Assembly: GCA_019188255.1 (NCBI GenBank)
Contig: JAETXT010000016.1
Span: forward strand, 1,178,001-1,242,000
Source: Verticillium longisporum
Taxonomy: Eukaryota; Ascomycota; Sordariomycetes; Glomerellales; Plectosphaerellaceae
Reading direction: 5' to 3'
DNA length: 64,000 nucleotides
This document shows, piece by piece, positions 40,659 through 52,250 of the stretch (positions are counted from its first letter, which is position 1; the number at the start of each line of letters is the position of its first letter). The position numbers were made by a program, and so were the translations under genes. The notes below the pieces were generated by a model. The model saw only the letters and a program-made list of their open reading frames with translations, made no database searches and had not been told where the DNA came from.

Positions 40659-42475
40659 TTCTTTAATTTCTATAATCTATAATTAAATTAAATTAAATAA
40701 TAGATTAAATTAAATATATTAAGACTTAGAAGTAAACTATTTATTATAATAATTAATAATTAAATAATAAATTAATAAAGATATTATAAGAATTATTAAA
40801 TAATAATTATAATAGAAAGATTATATTTAAATTAAGATCTTTTTTATTAAATTATTATTAGATTATTAAAAAGCCTTTTTAATAAATAGAACTTTAATTA
40901 TAAATATTTTAAGCTTTAATTAAGGAATTCTAAAAATAAAAGCTAGAAAATCGATTTTTAATCTAATATTTTATTAAATAGATTTTAATTATAAAGAATT
41001 ATAATAAACTTTTTATTTATAATTATAAAATATTTAAAAAGGATATTATAATTATTTAAATTAATAATTAATTTATTATTATTAAAGTTAAAAATACTTT
41101 CTAATTTAATATAAATATAATTTAAAATATTAAATAATTAATAATTAAATTTATTTATATTCTTTAAATAATATAATAAAATTATATATAAAATTTAGAA
41201 ATAATCTATTAAAAGGATTTTAATATTAATAATATAAATATCTCTTAAAAGGACTTTTAAAGCTTTTTTAAATAAGAATATTTCTTAAATAATTTATAAA
41301 ATTTAATTTATTAAGAATAATTATATTTATTATATTTTAAAAATAATAAAAATACTTCCTTTTTAATATTCTTTAATTATTAAGAAAGTATTTATTAATT
41401 ATTTAATAAAAATATAGATTATAATAAAGAATATATTTTTAAATATTTCTAATAATTCTTTTATTTTATATAAAATAAATTAATAGAATATTATATTTTT
41501 ATTATAGATATTAAAATAATTATATATAAAGCTTAGAGAATATAAAATATTAATTAATTATAGAATAAATAATAAGAGAATAGGAAATAAATATACTTTT
41601 AATTAAATTAAAGCGAATAATATAATATAATACTTATATATAGGGGGCTTAAGAAAGAAACTTTATAAAATTAATTATTAATAAAATAAGGATAACCTTT
41701 ATATTATAATAAAAGGATTATTCTTTATTAAATAAAGAACTTAAACTTATACTTTATAAGAATTCTATTTAGAGGTTAAAAGGCTACTTTTATAATATCT
41801 ATAAATATATATTTCTATTATAATAAAATTAATTATTAAATATAAAATTACTTATAATTAGACCCCTAGAGATATAAAATATAATTATAAATATATAATT
41901 ATTTAAATTTAAGGGTATTTAGATAATAGAGCTCTTAGAAAACGATTTAATATAGGCTTTAATTTAAAGAGTACTATATTTAAAATAAATATTAGGAAAA
42001 CTATTAAAATATTAATAATTACTTTATAATAAAGTAAAGAGATTAAATTCTCTATTAACTTAGATATTAATATTATAATAGATATTATTAATCTTATTCT
42101 TACTTAATTATTAAAGTTATAAGAAATAGAAGATATAGAAGCCCTTAAATTATAAACGTTTAAAAGCTAGAAATTAATTATAGGATATTTATATTCTCTT
42201 TCTACTTACTAGATATATAGAACTGCCCCCGATTACTATATTAGCTATTTATATATATAGAATAGCCTAAAGAGTCTAGCTATTTACTCCTATTTAATAA
42301 TAATATAAGGAAGGAAGGTATTTAAGTAGATACCTCTACTTAATCCTTTATCTAGGGCTATATATTAAATATAGATCTAGAAGAGTTCGTAAAGATACTA
42401 GTTAAGGATAAGGCTAAGGCTTATATTGCCTATATTACTTAGACTATAATAATAATGCTTAATATAACTATCCTA
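40659..42475 (+). mobile_element. Gypsy-1 gag region of internally deleted copy
   Basis: Matches 52251-54070 (leader and gag, up to just before the reverse transcriptase). At about 42475 the sequence jumps to the tail region, so protease, RT, RNase H, integrase and chromodomain are missing. Confidence 0.78.
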
Positions 42476-43614
42476 GTTATATATAGTAAAGTTAAGACCA
42501 TTAGCTTCCTTATAATAAATAATATATATAGGCTAGTATATAGCGATAGCCTCCTCTATAGTATTAGTAGATAAAGGCTTTACTTATAAGGGTTAATTAG
42601 TAAAGAATCGTAGAAATATTAATAAAAACTTATAGAAGAATAAAGCTAGAGAGATAGAAGGGTATAAATCGAAGAGGTCTTAATAAGGAGATATTATTCT
42701 AATTAATAAAGAAGAACTTAAAAATGCTATTATAATTTATAGTATTATAGTATTAGCTATAGTAAAAAGGGTCGATACCTAGGTAGGATATCTTCTTAAA
42801 GTATTTAATTAACTCTACTAGCTAAGCGAAGTAGTAGATATATTACTTCGGATTATAATTTACTAAGTTAATTATATTACTCTCTATTATATCGACTATT
42901 ATACGATACTAGATATATTAAGCTAAGCTATAAAGAGGCTTAAGAATCTTTTTACGTTAATAAGTATTAAGGGAAGATTTTAATAAATTTATAGAGAGAT
43001 AAGCTCCTTTATTATATTTATAGTAAATATATTTACTAGATAAATAATTAGCTATATATTCTATATTAAGCTAGGAGGCTAATTTACTAAAATAATATTT
43101 ATAAAGAGGGTACTCGAGCTCTAAGATAGCTAGGCGATTATCTACTTCCTAATTAGAATTAGGATTAAATAGATAAATATTATTAAAATAAAGAGTAAAT
43201 ATCTAATATAATAATAATAGGGATTTAAATATAAGAATATAAGGGGATCTTATAATATATAATCGTAATAGTAGAATCATTGAGTTATTATATAGTAGGC
43301 GAAAACCTAGTAATATATAGCTATATCAGGAAGGAGAAAATTAAGCTTATATAGTAAAGAGAAGCTTAAGAGTTAATAAGGAAAATTAATTTATATTATT
43401 ATTTATTCTTAATTATTATAACTATTACTATTATTATAATACTATTTAATAATATATCTAAATTAATAGTAGCCCTATAAAGGAACTAGGATAGAGTAGC
43501 TCTAATATAAAGGAGATATTATATATAAAAGGCCTAATAAAGAACTATTAATAGGTAAATAAATAACGAAAGCATTACGAGTTCTAGGGACTAGACCTCT
43601 TAGAGGGGGGGTAA
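42476..43614 (+). mobile_element. Gypsy-1 tail of internally deleted copy, with polypurine tract
   Basis: Matches about 3240-4375. It ends with a purine run (AGAGGGGGGG type) at 43600-43614 before the 3' LTR. It contains part of the antisense frame seen at 2440-4140. Confidence 0.78.
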
Positions 43615-43805
43615 TATAAGGAGTTAAATATTAAACGTTAATTAGCGACTTATTACTAATAGATTAGTAATAAGATCTAGTTTATAAATAGAGTTGAGGC
43701 TATATACGATAGCCTCGATAAGTTAAAGTTATAATACTAGTACACTAATTGAAATCCGAACTATTTACTTTCCCTAATTAAGGCCCTTAGCCTAATACCT
43801 TTATA
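43615..43805 (+). repeat. Gypsy-1 3' LTR, 191 bp (right end of composite insertion)
   Basis: TATAAGGAG...CCTTTATA, followed by TAGAG at 43806-43810 where Gypsy-2 copy E resumes. Together with TAGAA at 38027-38031 this is the target-site duplication of the outer element. Confidence 0.88.
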
Positions 43806-45767
43806 TAGAGATAGCGAATAAATAAATAAATAGAAGGAATATAGTATTAATATAGATTATATTATCTACCCCCTAATACTCTATATAATTTTACCTCTTA
43901 TTATTATTACCTTTATCTCTTAATTATTATTATCCTTAATTTCGTCTTTATTATATTTATCTCTATTATTATTTATATCTTTACTATACTTATTTTCGCT
44001 ATTATTCTTATCTTTATTATACTTATCTATATCCTATACTATTCCTATTAATTACTATTTAATAACTATATAGCGCTATATCCGATTATATTAAGACCTA
44101 ACTTATTAACGAAGCTAATATTTAATCCTAAAGAGATAAGAGAATATACTCTATTAATATAGTAATATACTAGAAGTAATACTACTAATATAGAGGCTAT
44201 AACTATATATCTCTAGCGAATATAATCTATAATAAATAATATTAACGATAACGATAATACTATAGACCTAGATATCTAGATTATAGATAATACTATAGAC
44301 CTATTTATTTAGAATATAGTTATTAAGGATATTAGCTAGACTAATAATACTTAGATTAATAATAATACTTAGACTAATAATAATACTAATATAGAAGAGA
44401 TTCCTATACCTAGAGTAAAGAAAAGTAAAGCTAAGATTAAGGGTTTTATAAGTCTATTAGAGGAGCTATAGGTTTTTAATACTATAGACTCTAATATAGG
44501 AAACCCTATATCCCTCGAACCCTAATATCCTAATACTCTATTCCTAGGAGACGATAATAGATTATAGGTTTAGCTAGAATTATAGTAATATAAATATAAA
44601 ATAGGAAACCGAATCGATAGGGTAATTAAGCGGATCTAAGTAACCCTAGGGAAGAAATATATTAATAATTATTCTATCTTCTTATAGATTTATAATAAGG
44701 AATAGGGTATTATACCCCTATTATATTATATAATAATAAATATATTTATTAATCTTATTTCTAATAAGGAATATAATATATTCTAGATTAAGTCTAGCGG
44801 ATATAAGTATAGTATCTAGTTTAGGTTTTAATAGACTCTATTCCTCGCAGATTAATATTTAGGAAGTAAATATATCCTCCGCTTAATTAAGTATATCTAC
44901 CTATACCCTATTAGCTTAGGTAGTATTTAATTCTAGGCTCGATTAGTTAAATAGGTCCTCTCTTATTTAATAATAGGCTATTTACTCCTTTATAGTATAA
45001 TTAGAAGTACTATTTATAATCTATATTATTAAATAGAGATAGGAGAGTAATTATTTCTTAATAAATAATATAGAGTAGAATACATAATATAGCTCTAGGC
45101 TATTTACTATATTATTCTTCAAATTAAAGCTTCTATTTAGATTCTTCTCGAACTTAATAAACTTAATAATATCTACTATAAATAGTTATTTTTCTTAAAT
45201 AGTATTTAGAAAGATAGTAGCCTTTACTTTATAAGCTTATTTATAGCTATTAATTTAATAGAGAAAGGTAAATTTATACTAATTATCCGCTAATAGAGGT
45301 ATAATAGAGCCTGATATTAATTAGAATAGGACGATATATCGCTTCCCTTTCCTATAATAATACTATCTAAGGTCCTATAATCTATATATATTAAATTAAA
45401 TAAGAACGATTTATTTAATAATAAGGACCTAGATACCCTCCATAAATAATAGTATCCTATAATATAAGAGAATATCCTTAAGAGCTAGTAGATAATCGTT
45501 TCTAGAATAATTAAAAGAGTACTCCCTTTTATAATAGAAACTATTTAGGGGAATACTTAAGGGGATAATTATATTTTAGAATATATAGACTCTAAGCTTA
45601 GTAAAGCTAATAAAGTAATTATAATAATCTTACTTAATATTTCTCGGAAGTAGATTAACTTTATTAATTTATAGAATATAATTCTAATATAAATTAACTA
45701 GATATTAATTAAGATTCTATAATTCTGAAATAATACTATTTAATATAATTTATATAACCTAGCTAAG
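43806..45767 (+). mobile_element. Gypsy-2 copy E, part 3: tail after chromodomain
   Basis: Corresponds inverted to 24080-22120 of copy C, including the 33-bp repeat (about 43920-44030) and the Asp/Asn/Thr-rich stretch (about 44225-44400) with the following basic V-K-K-S-K patch (about 44410-44440). It stops at 45767, where a Copia LTR begins, so the last 700 bp or so of the tail and the 3' LTR are absent. Confidence 0.78.
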
Positions 45768-46056
45768 TATTGAGAGGGCTTTACTGCTTATATAAACCCT
45801 GATTTATTACTTTAGCTGTGCCCGAGAGCTCTAAATAGGTAGGGTAGGTGATATAAGACTTATAATGATTATTAATACTATCTCTCTAAATCACCGCTAC
45901 CTATATAAATTAGATATATCTATCTAATTCACCGATTACGTAAGCTATAAATCACGTGCTCCTGAGAGCTGTGAATCCCAGCCCCGGTGATTACTATATC
46001 GGTGAATCCTATATAGTAATTACTAACCTAAGTAATCCCCTAATATTAATTCAATA
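45768..46056 (-). repeat. Copia 3' LTR, 289 bp (copy B), partly un-RIPed
   Basis: In element orientation TATTGAATTA...CTCTCAATA, that is TGTTGA...TCAACA with C-to-T changes at both ends. Internal bases 45825-46010 retain many CA and TG and include a TTTATATAA-type TATA box near 45785-45800. Copia internal sequence lies to the right, so on the minus strand this is the 3' LTR. Compare the fully RIPed 5' LTR at 14172-14432. Confidence 0.85.
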
Positions 46057-46189
46057 CTAGCTATCTTTTCTTTATAGATAGGATTGCTTAAGGGACTAAT
46101 ATCGGGCTCTATTACCTAGGGTAATAGCTACTCTAATATACTTATAATCCTCTAGTCTCTAATATATTAGATCTACTATCTTAATCTAT

Positions 46190-46223
46190 AAAATGAATAA
46201 ATGAATAAATAAATAAATAATAA
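46190..46223. repeat. AATA microsatellite
   Basis: Tandem AATA/AATG units in the Copia tail, just inside the 3' LTR. Confidence 0.8.
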
Positions 46224-46800
46224 TAGGAGAATAATAGATAGAATAAGGAAAACGTAGCTTAATATTACTATTCCCATAAGCGCTAAATCCCTAGTCCCTA
46301 GCGCTATAGATTAGTTAAACTAGCCGCTAAATAGCTCTCTAAGGAAATAAATTAAATTATAATTAAATAATAGGAATAGGCTTTTAAACCCTTTAATAAA
46401 GGAAATAAATAGTAATTAAATAGTATAATAGCTAATTAAATAGTACTCTTATAATAGCTAGATATAAGCTCCTAAAGTCTCTAAATCGCTAGTATACTAA
46501 TAGAGGGTAGAAGAATAATTATTATTACCCCTTTTATTAGCTTTCTTAATAAGAATAATAGAATTAAACCGCCTTTAATAGGAATAATAGAATTAAACTG
46601 CTTAAATAGAATTAATAGATCCTATTAAGCTAGTTTAGTAAATACTATATTCTATAGATCTATATATCTAGTTAATAAGTTATAATAACTCTATTCCTTT
46701 TACTTTTCCTCTTCTTTATAATAATTCTTTATTTTAAGATTAGCTAGCTTAATCTATTATTTTAGAGCTTCGACGATTAGTAAATCCCCCTTTTTATTAT

Positions 46801-46836
46801 TCTCTTTCTCCCTCTCTTTCTCTCTCTCTCTCTCTC
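46801..46836. repeat. CT-rich microsatellite
   Basis: Thirty-six bases of almost pure CT/TTC repeat immediately upstream of the antisense frame starting at 46841. Pyrimidine tracts of this kind often precede transcription starts of filamentous fungal genes. It could equally be simple slippage. Confidence 0.8.
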
Positions 46837-46840
46837 GATA

Positions 46841-47600
46841 ATACCTCCTAAGTATAAAGCCCCTACGCCTATTGCCCCTCCTACTAAGAGAGTAGCTAAG
46901 CGTAAGAATATAGTTAGTATTAATTATAGGAGCTGCTAATCCTAGTATATAGTATATATATATAGTAATATTCGTAAAGTGCTTTATTTAGGGTACTTAA
47001 AGTCTTATCTTATTAATAAGTAAACTAAAACTAGCGCTAATAGTATATACTACGATCTAGAGCTTAAGGGTTCCTATTATTATAAGTATACCTCTAGGTA
47101 CTCTTATAAATTAATATAAACTTCTATAATCTCTATTTCTAATATCTATAGCTTTAACGATTATTATCTATAATCTAGTCGGGGCATTTAAGCTTATTAT
47201 AAAGTTTTTAGCTACTTAGGATAAGAATAATAAGCTAATAAGCTCTCTTCTCTATTATTTCCCTAATTATCTAATTATACGATTAGCTAATAGGGGATAT
47301 AGGATATAGAGAAGTAGTATACTATTGTAAAAGGTATATTAATAATCGCTAAGGAGGAGGAAGCGAAGGGGGGTAATAACCTTAATAAAGACCTCGATAG
47401 TCTTTATAATACTAATTATAAAGCGGCTAAATAGGCTATAGCTCTATAGCTCTTTAACTACCTCTAATAGGACTTGCTAGAGTAATTAAACTTAGATTCT
47501 TTAGATTCCGAGGCCTAGTCCGCTTTATAGAGTAGTTATTTTACTATTTTATTAATTATAGGGTTATCGTTTTTACTTCTAGAGTATTCGTTTTTAAGCT
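46841..47600 (+). pseudogene. RIPed antisense open frame in the Copia tail
   Basis: On the strand opposite to pol, a frame of about 250 codons starts at ATACCTCCTAAG, plausibly an ATG changed to ATA by RIP. It has a basic Pro-rich start (P-T-P-I-A-P-P-T-K-R pattern, then K-R-K). It continues to about 47560-47600, interrupted by TAA/TAG with few or no TGA, as RIP of CAA/CAG/TGG produces. Several Tyr residues sit in spacings that could have been Cys before mutation (TGT/TGC to TAT/TAC), so a lost zinc-binding cluster is conceivable. The product is not recognised. A CT tract directly upstream supports a genuine gene. The 3' bound is approximate. Confidence 0.4.
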
Positions 47601-50600
47601 TTACTATATTTTTACTAATATTAATTACTTTTACCCCTACTTATTCTTTTCTTAATATTTAATTTATCCTTTAATCCTAATTATAATTTTATTAGAGCTT
47701 ATTAATGCTTTTAGTATTTAGTTTAGCGCTCCCTTAATTATTAAATCTATAGGGTTATCGCCTCTAGCGATCTAATAAATTTCATCGATTTCGTATTCTT
47801 TATAGCTTTACTATAATACTATAAGATCTATTATTAAGCGTTTCTCTATTATTATATTTAATTAGATAAAATATTAATAGAGCGAGTAGCTATTAATATA
47901 GATAATTATCTATAAAAGTAATAGTTCTAAGTATTTATAGATCTCTTAGAGTATCTATTTAAGGATATAAGCTATATCGAAGCTACTAATTATATTATAG
48001 ATTTCGCTAACTAGAACTAAATATATAATCTATTTATACTTAATATATTATTAATAGAGGATATTACTATATACTATAAAAGCATTCTCCTAATTACTAG
48101 AATATTTATTATTTAGGAGGATAATAAATCCGATCTATAAACTAAGGTCCTTATTATTAGCGAAAGAGCTATTAATAAATATATAAAGCTAGGCTATTAA
48201 GAGATCTAAGTATATATAATTTAGGCTATAGCTTATATTAGCGATCTACTATTATATATATTTATTAAGCTATTTAAAGTCGTCCTCCTATAGGTTCTTA
48301 GCTTAGGCTATAATAGAGAAATCGAAGGCTATCTCTAATTAATAGATTAAAGTAATATAAGTACTACGAGCTCTCTAGGCGATATATTCCTACTCTAAGC
48401 TTATTATCCCTAGGGTTACTAGCTCTAAGCGATTACCTTAGCCTTTCTATTAAATCGTAAGATCTTTAGTTCTAACTTTAATAATATAGCTATTAAAGAT
48501 ACTATTAGATCCTATATTAAGGATAGAAGTAAGCTTTACCTAGAAGCTAGCGCTTTCGAGCTCTATTTATTCCTTTTATATAAATATAGGCTCTCTAAGG
48601 TTAAGGGTATCGTTAATCTATATTCCGATTAATCTAAAGCTCTCTCTAGCTCTAGTTAAAAGTAAATATAGATCGTAGCCTATTAGAATAACGTTTAGGC
48701 GCTCTCTATAATAGTATTAATAGGTTATAAACTAATAGAGACCTAATTCTACGATATTATAGAGCGGCTTTACTATATAGAAGACGATTCTATTAAGATA
48801 TCTATATTATAGCTCCTTAGGAATATATAGGAGAACGTTATATAATAGATCTATAGTATTCTAAGTATAGGCTTAATTAATATTATAGAGTATTAACTAG
48901 TAGCTACGTTACTATAGTATTAGGGTAATCGCTAGGATTAGTCGTTAGCTATAGCGTATAATCGTAGGCGATTGCATTAATAGGGTTATCTTCTCCTAGT
49001 TATTATATCCTTAAACTATTAATCTTAACTTCTTATATAGGGCTTAAGGGAGGCCTTTTACCTCTTTTATAAGCTAATATCTAAAGATCTTAATACTAGG
49101 AAATGCGGATCTCCTAATTAGTATAATTACTCTAGCTATTAAGAGTAAATCGATTTCCTCTTAATCGGACTATTTAAATAGCTTCCTAGGGGTTATTATT
49201 CTACTTTTATTATATAATTAAATAGCTAGATCGTAACCCTATTATTCCCTTTTAGTAATAAATTAGTACTTAATCTATAAAGATATAATTATATTATTCT
49301 TATAATCTATAAAAGCTATTTATAATAGATTTATAGTATTTATTAACTTCCTAGGTCTTCTATATCGTCGTAATAGAATTAGCTCTAAGTATTTAAATAG
49401 TTCTAGGGTCTCTAGAGTTCGAACTACTATTATCTCCTTAATCTATTAATCTAATAATCTATTATATAGCTTAATATATATTCCTCTAAACTCTATTAAG
49501 CTATTAATTATTTCGATTATAATTACTATATTAGAAACCGATATAACCTTATAGGGACTAGTCTATTTCTCCTATTCTCGGAATATAAGAACGTTACTTC
49601 CTAGCTCTAGCGATCTTAATAGTAATTATTTAATATCTAGTCTATTATAGGTATTAAGAGTATTATTAACCTTCTATTTAGCGATTATTCGCTAAAGCTC
49701 TATTATCGCCTTATTAACCGCTTTAGCGTATTACGCTTAGGTCGTAGTAGGCGCTAAGTTAGCAGTAATCCTAAGTATTATTCCGAATATAAATAATATA
49801 GGTATTAATCTATTAAGTCTAGTAATATCGTTTATTGCCTTTATTATTCTTTAAAGTAGCGATTCTAGGCTTATATTACGAGATTCTACTTTTAAGATCT
49901 TATATATTCTATAAATCGGCTTATAATAGCTCTTAACCTTATTAATTAATTAATAGGCCTTTATTAGCATCTAATAATAGGTTATACCTAGGAGGCGTAC
50001 CTCTACCCTAAATTCTATAGAGGTAAAGTTCATTCTAGTATTAATAATTACGATATCTAGAGGCCTAAGATATATATCTAATTAATACCTCTTAAGGGCT
50101 TCCTATATTATATAAGCTATAAAATTAGGAATAAAGGTTATAGATTAGAATCCTATATTTATATCGATTATATAAAGAATAAGCTTTCTATTTAAATATA
50201 TAATATCGATTAAAATCTCATAATTAAAGTCGATATTTAACTTTAAGGTAAACTTAAAGTATTATAGAGACTTCCCTTTAATCTAATAATAGTAATAGAA
50301 GTAGTTTATTAGCTCTAGAGTATCCTAATTTATATTATAGTCTACTCTCTAGAGTAAGTTCTATAGCTTCTCTATAGATAAGTAACTAAATTACTTATAA
50401 ATATATTAGAGCTCTACTTTTATTAGAAATATTACTTTATTACTCTTTATCCCTATTATATATATAATCCTAGAGCTAGTATAGGTCTTCGTATCTAGGA
50501 AGAACTATAAATAGCCCTATTTACGAAAAATAGGCGTATACTCTTAGATCTCCTTAATATACTTTACTAGCTTATTATATATATTATCTAAATAGATTCC

Positions 50601-52059
50601 GAGATCGTCTATATCCTTAATATAAAGTAGGAATAGAGTATCTATTAGGACGATATAGAACGTAATTTTCTTAATTAGTATTAGAATAGTAATCTCCTTT
50701 ATTATAGATATAGAGTTTCCTATTCTAAATCTTATTCTAGCCTTTATTCCCTATTTATTAATTATTAAGCTTAATATTAAAGCTATTAGGGCTCTTATTT
50801 ATAAAGCTTCTATTATAGAAATTAATATTATATTTATATTAAGGATAATACTATATTAAATAGAAATACTATTAATCTAATACTAGATAAAGAGCTATTC
50901 TATTAAAGCTATTATTTTAGCCTTCGGACTACTCCCCTTAATTCTATATTAGAATAATTTATTTACTAGGAAGTATATAATATAGGTATTTATTAGTTCG
51001 CTCTTAGGATTAGACTTAAAAATATTATCTACTCCTAGCTTATTAGAAGTAGGATTATCTAATTCCGAGCTCTTAATAGGTTCTATTATTATTAAAAATT
51101 AATAATATCCCTTCTATTAATCCCTATATACTTCCTATATATATTTCTATTACTCTTTCGAGTATTATTACTCCTTAGGAGAATACTTCGTCGATCTATA
51201 ATCTAGTTTAGAGTATATCTAGTATTTATAAATTCTAGATAATTGATAATTATTAATTCTATATATTAACTATTCTCTACGATCTCCCTTTTTATTAGCC
51301 TAGCGATATCCACTCTTATAACGTCTATTAATATAGAAGTACCTAAGCGTCCTAGTATTCTCCTCTATTTTTAATATACTCTTAAGCTATATAGATAATA
51401 TATTAAAAGATTATTCTAGTCTTATTAATATAATCTTTAGCTCTAGGACGCTTTAAACTACCTTTATAGTATTTATATAAAGATAAGTCTCTTCTTTAAA
51501 TATAGGGCTAAGTATTCTCTAATACTATTAAAGCCTATCTAGAAGGATCTAGAGAACTTCTATTTATAGCTTTCCTATATTATTAGCTTCTATTATTATA
51601 GAGTAGAACGTTATTAAGCTCTAATTAATATAATATTATATTCTATTAATCTCTAAATTGAATTATTATTTAATTATTAAGTATATTTAATAGAATCCTA
51701 TACTCTAATTTATATACTCTAGGAAGAAAGTTTATATATACTCTGAAAGTATATTCGGGAAGAGTATATAGAGCTATATATAGCGGATTTATAATAGTTC
51801 GTAAACGTCTATAAAGATATATATTTTATTATTAAAGATATTATATATCTCCTTAGAGTAATTACTCTCCTTATTCTAGAACGATATAAATTACTTAATT
51901 ATAGCTTTATCGATTAATAAATTTACTAATTTATATAATAATAGAGTATAATACTAAGCTAGTAGGTTCTAGGTAATATTTAGGGGTAAAGTCTTATTTC
52001 TTTATAATTAAAGTATAATCTCTTATTAGCTAGATTACCTATTCTATTAATTAGATAAC

Positions 52060-52250
52060 TATAAGGAGTTAGATATTAGACGTCTAGTAGTGGGTTATCG
52101 CTAATAAATCGGCGATAAGATCTAGTTTATAAATAGAGTTAAGGCTATACTTAATAGCCTCGATAAGTTAAAGTTATAATACTAATATACTAATTGAAAT
52201 CCGAACTATCTACTTTCCCTAATTAAGGCCCTTAGCCTAATACCTTTATA
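52060..52250 (+). repeat. Gypsy-1 5' LTR, 191 bp (copy F)
   Basis: TATAAGGAG...ACCTTTATA. The left flank (ATAAC, 52055-52059) is Copia gag, uninterrupted at about 13210. The gag region of Gypsy-1 follows. Confidence 0.9.

Larger units (their letters stand above)
46057..52059 (-). mobile_element. Copia copy B: RIPed Ty1/Copia element, gag to 3' end, minus strand
   Basis: Reading leftward: gag (52059 to about 51000), GAG-pre-integrase (about 50700-50300), integrase (about 50250-49550, with the A-I-N-D-T and P-T-L-x-x-F-G patterns near 49800-49850), reverse transcriptase (about 49200-48300, with Q-S-P-T-I-x-R-x-S-Q-R-type pattern near 48930-48980) and the RNase H end with a D-N-P-x-D-type motif near 47760. 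A 1.5-kb tail (47600-46057) leads to the 3' LTR. The 5' end is missing because a Gypsy-1 element inserted at 52060. Domain order identifies Ty1/Copia. Domains are seen only after treating TAA/TAG as RIPed Gln/Trp codons. Confidence 0.82.
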
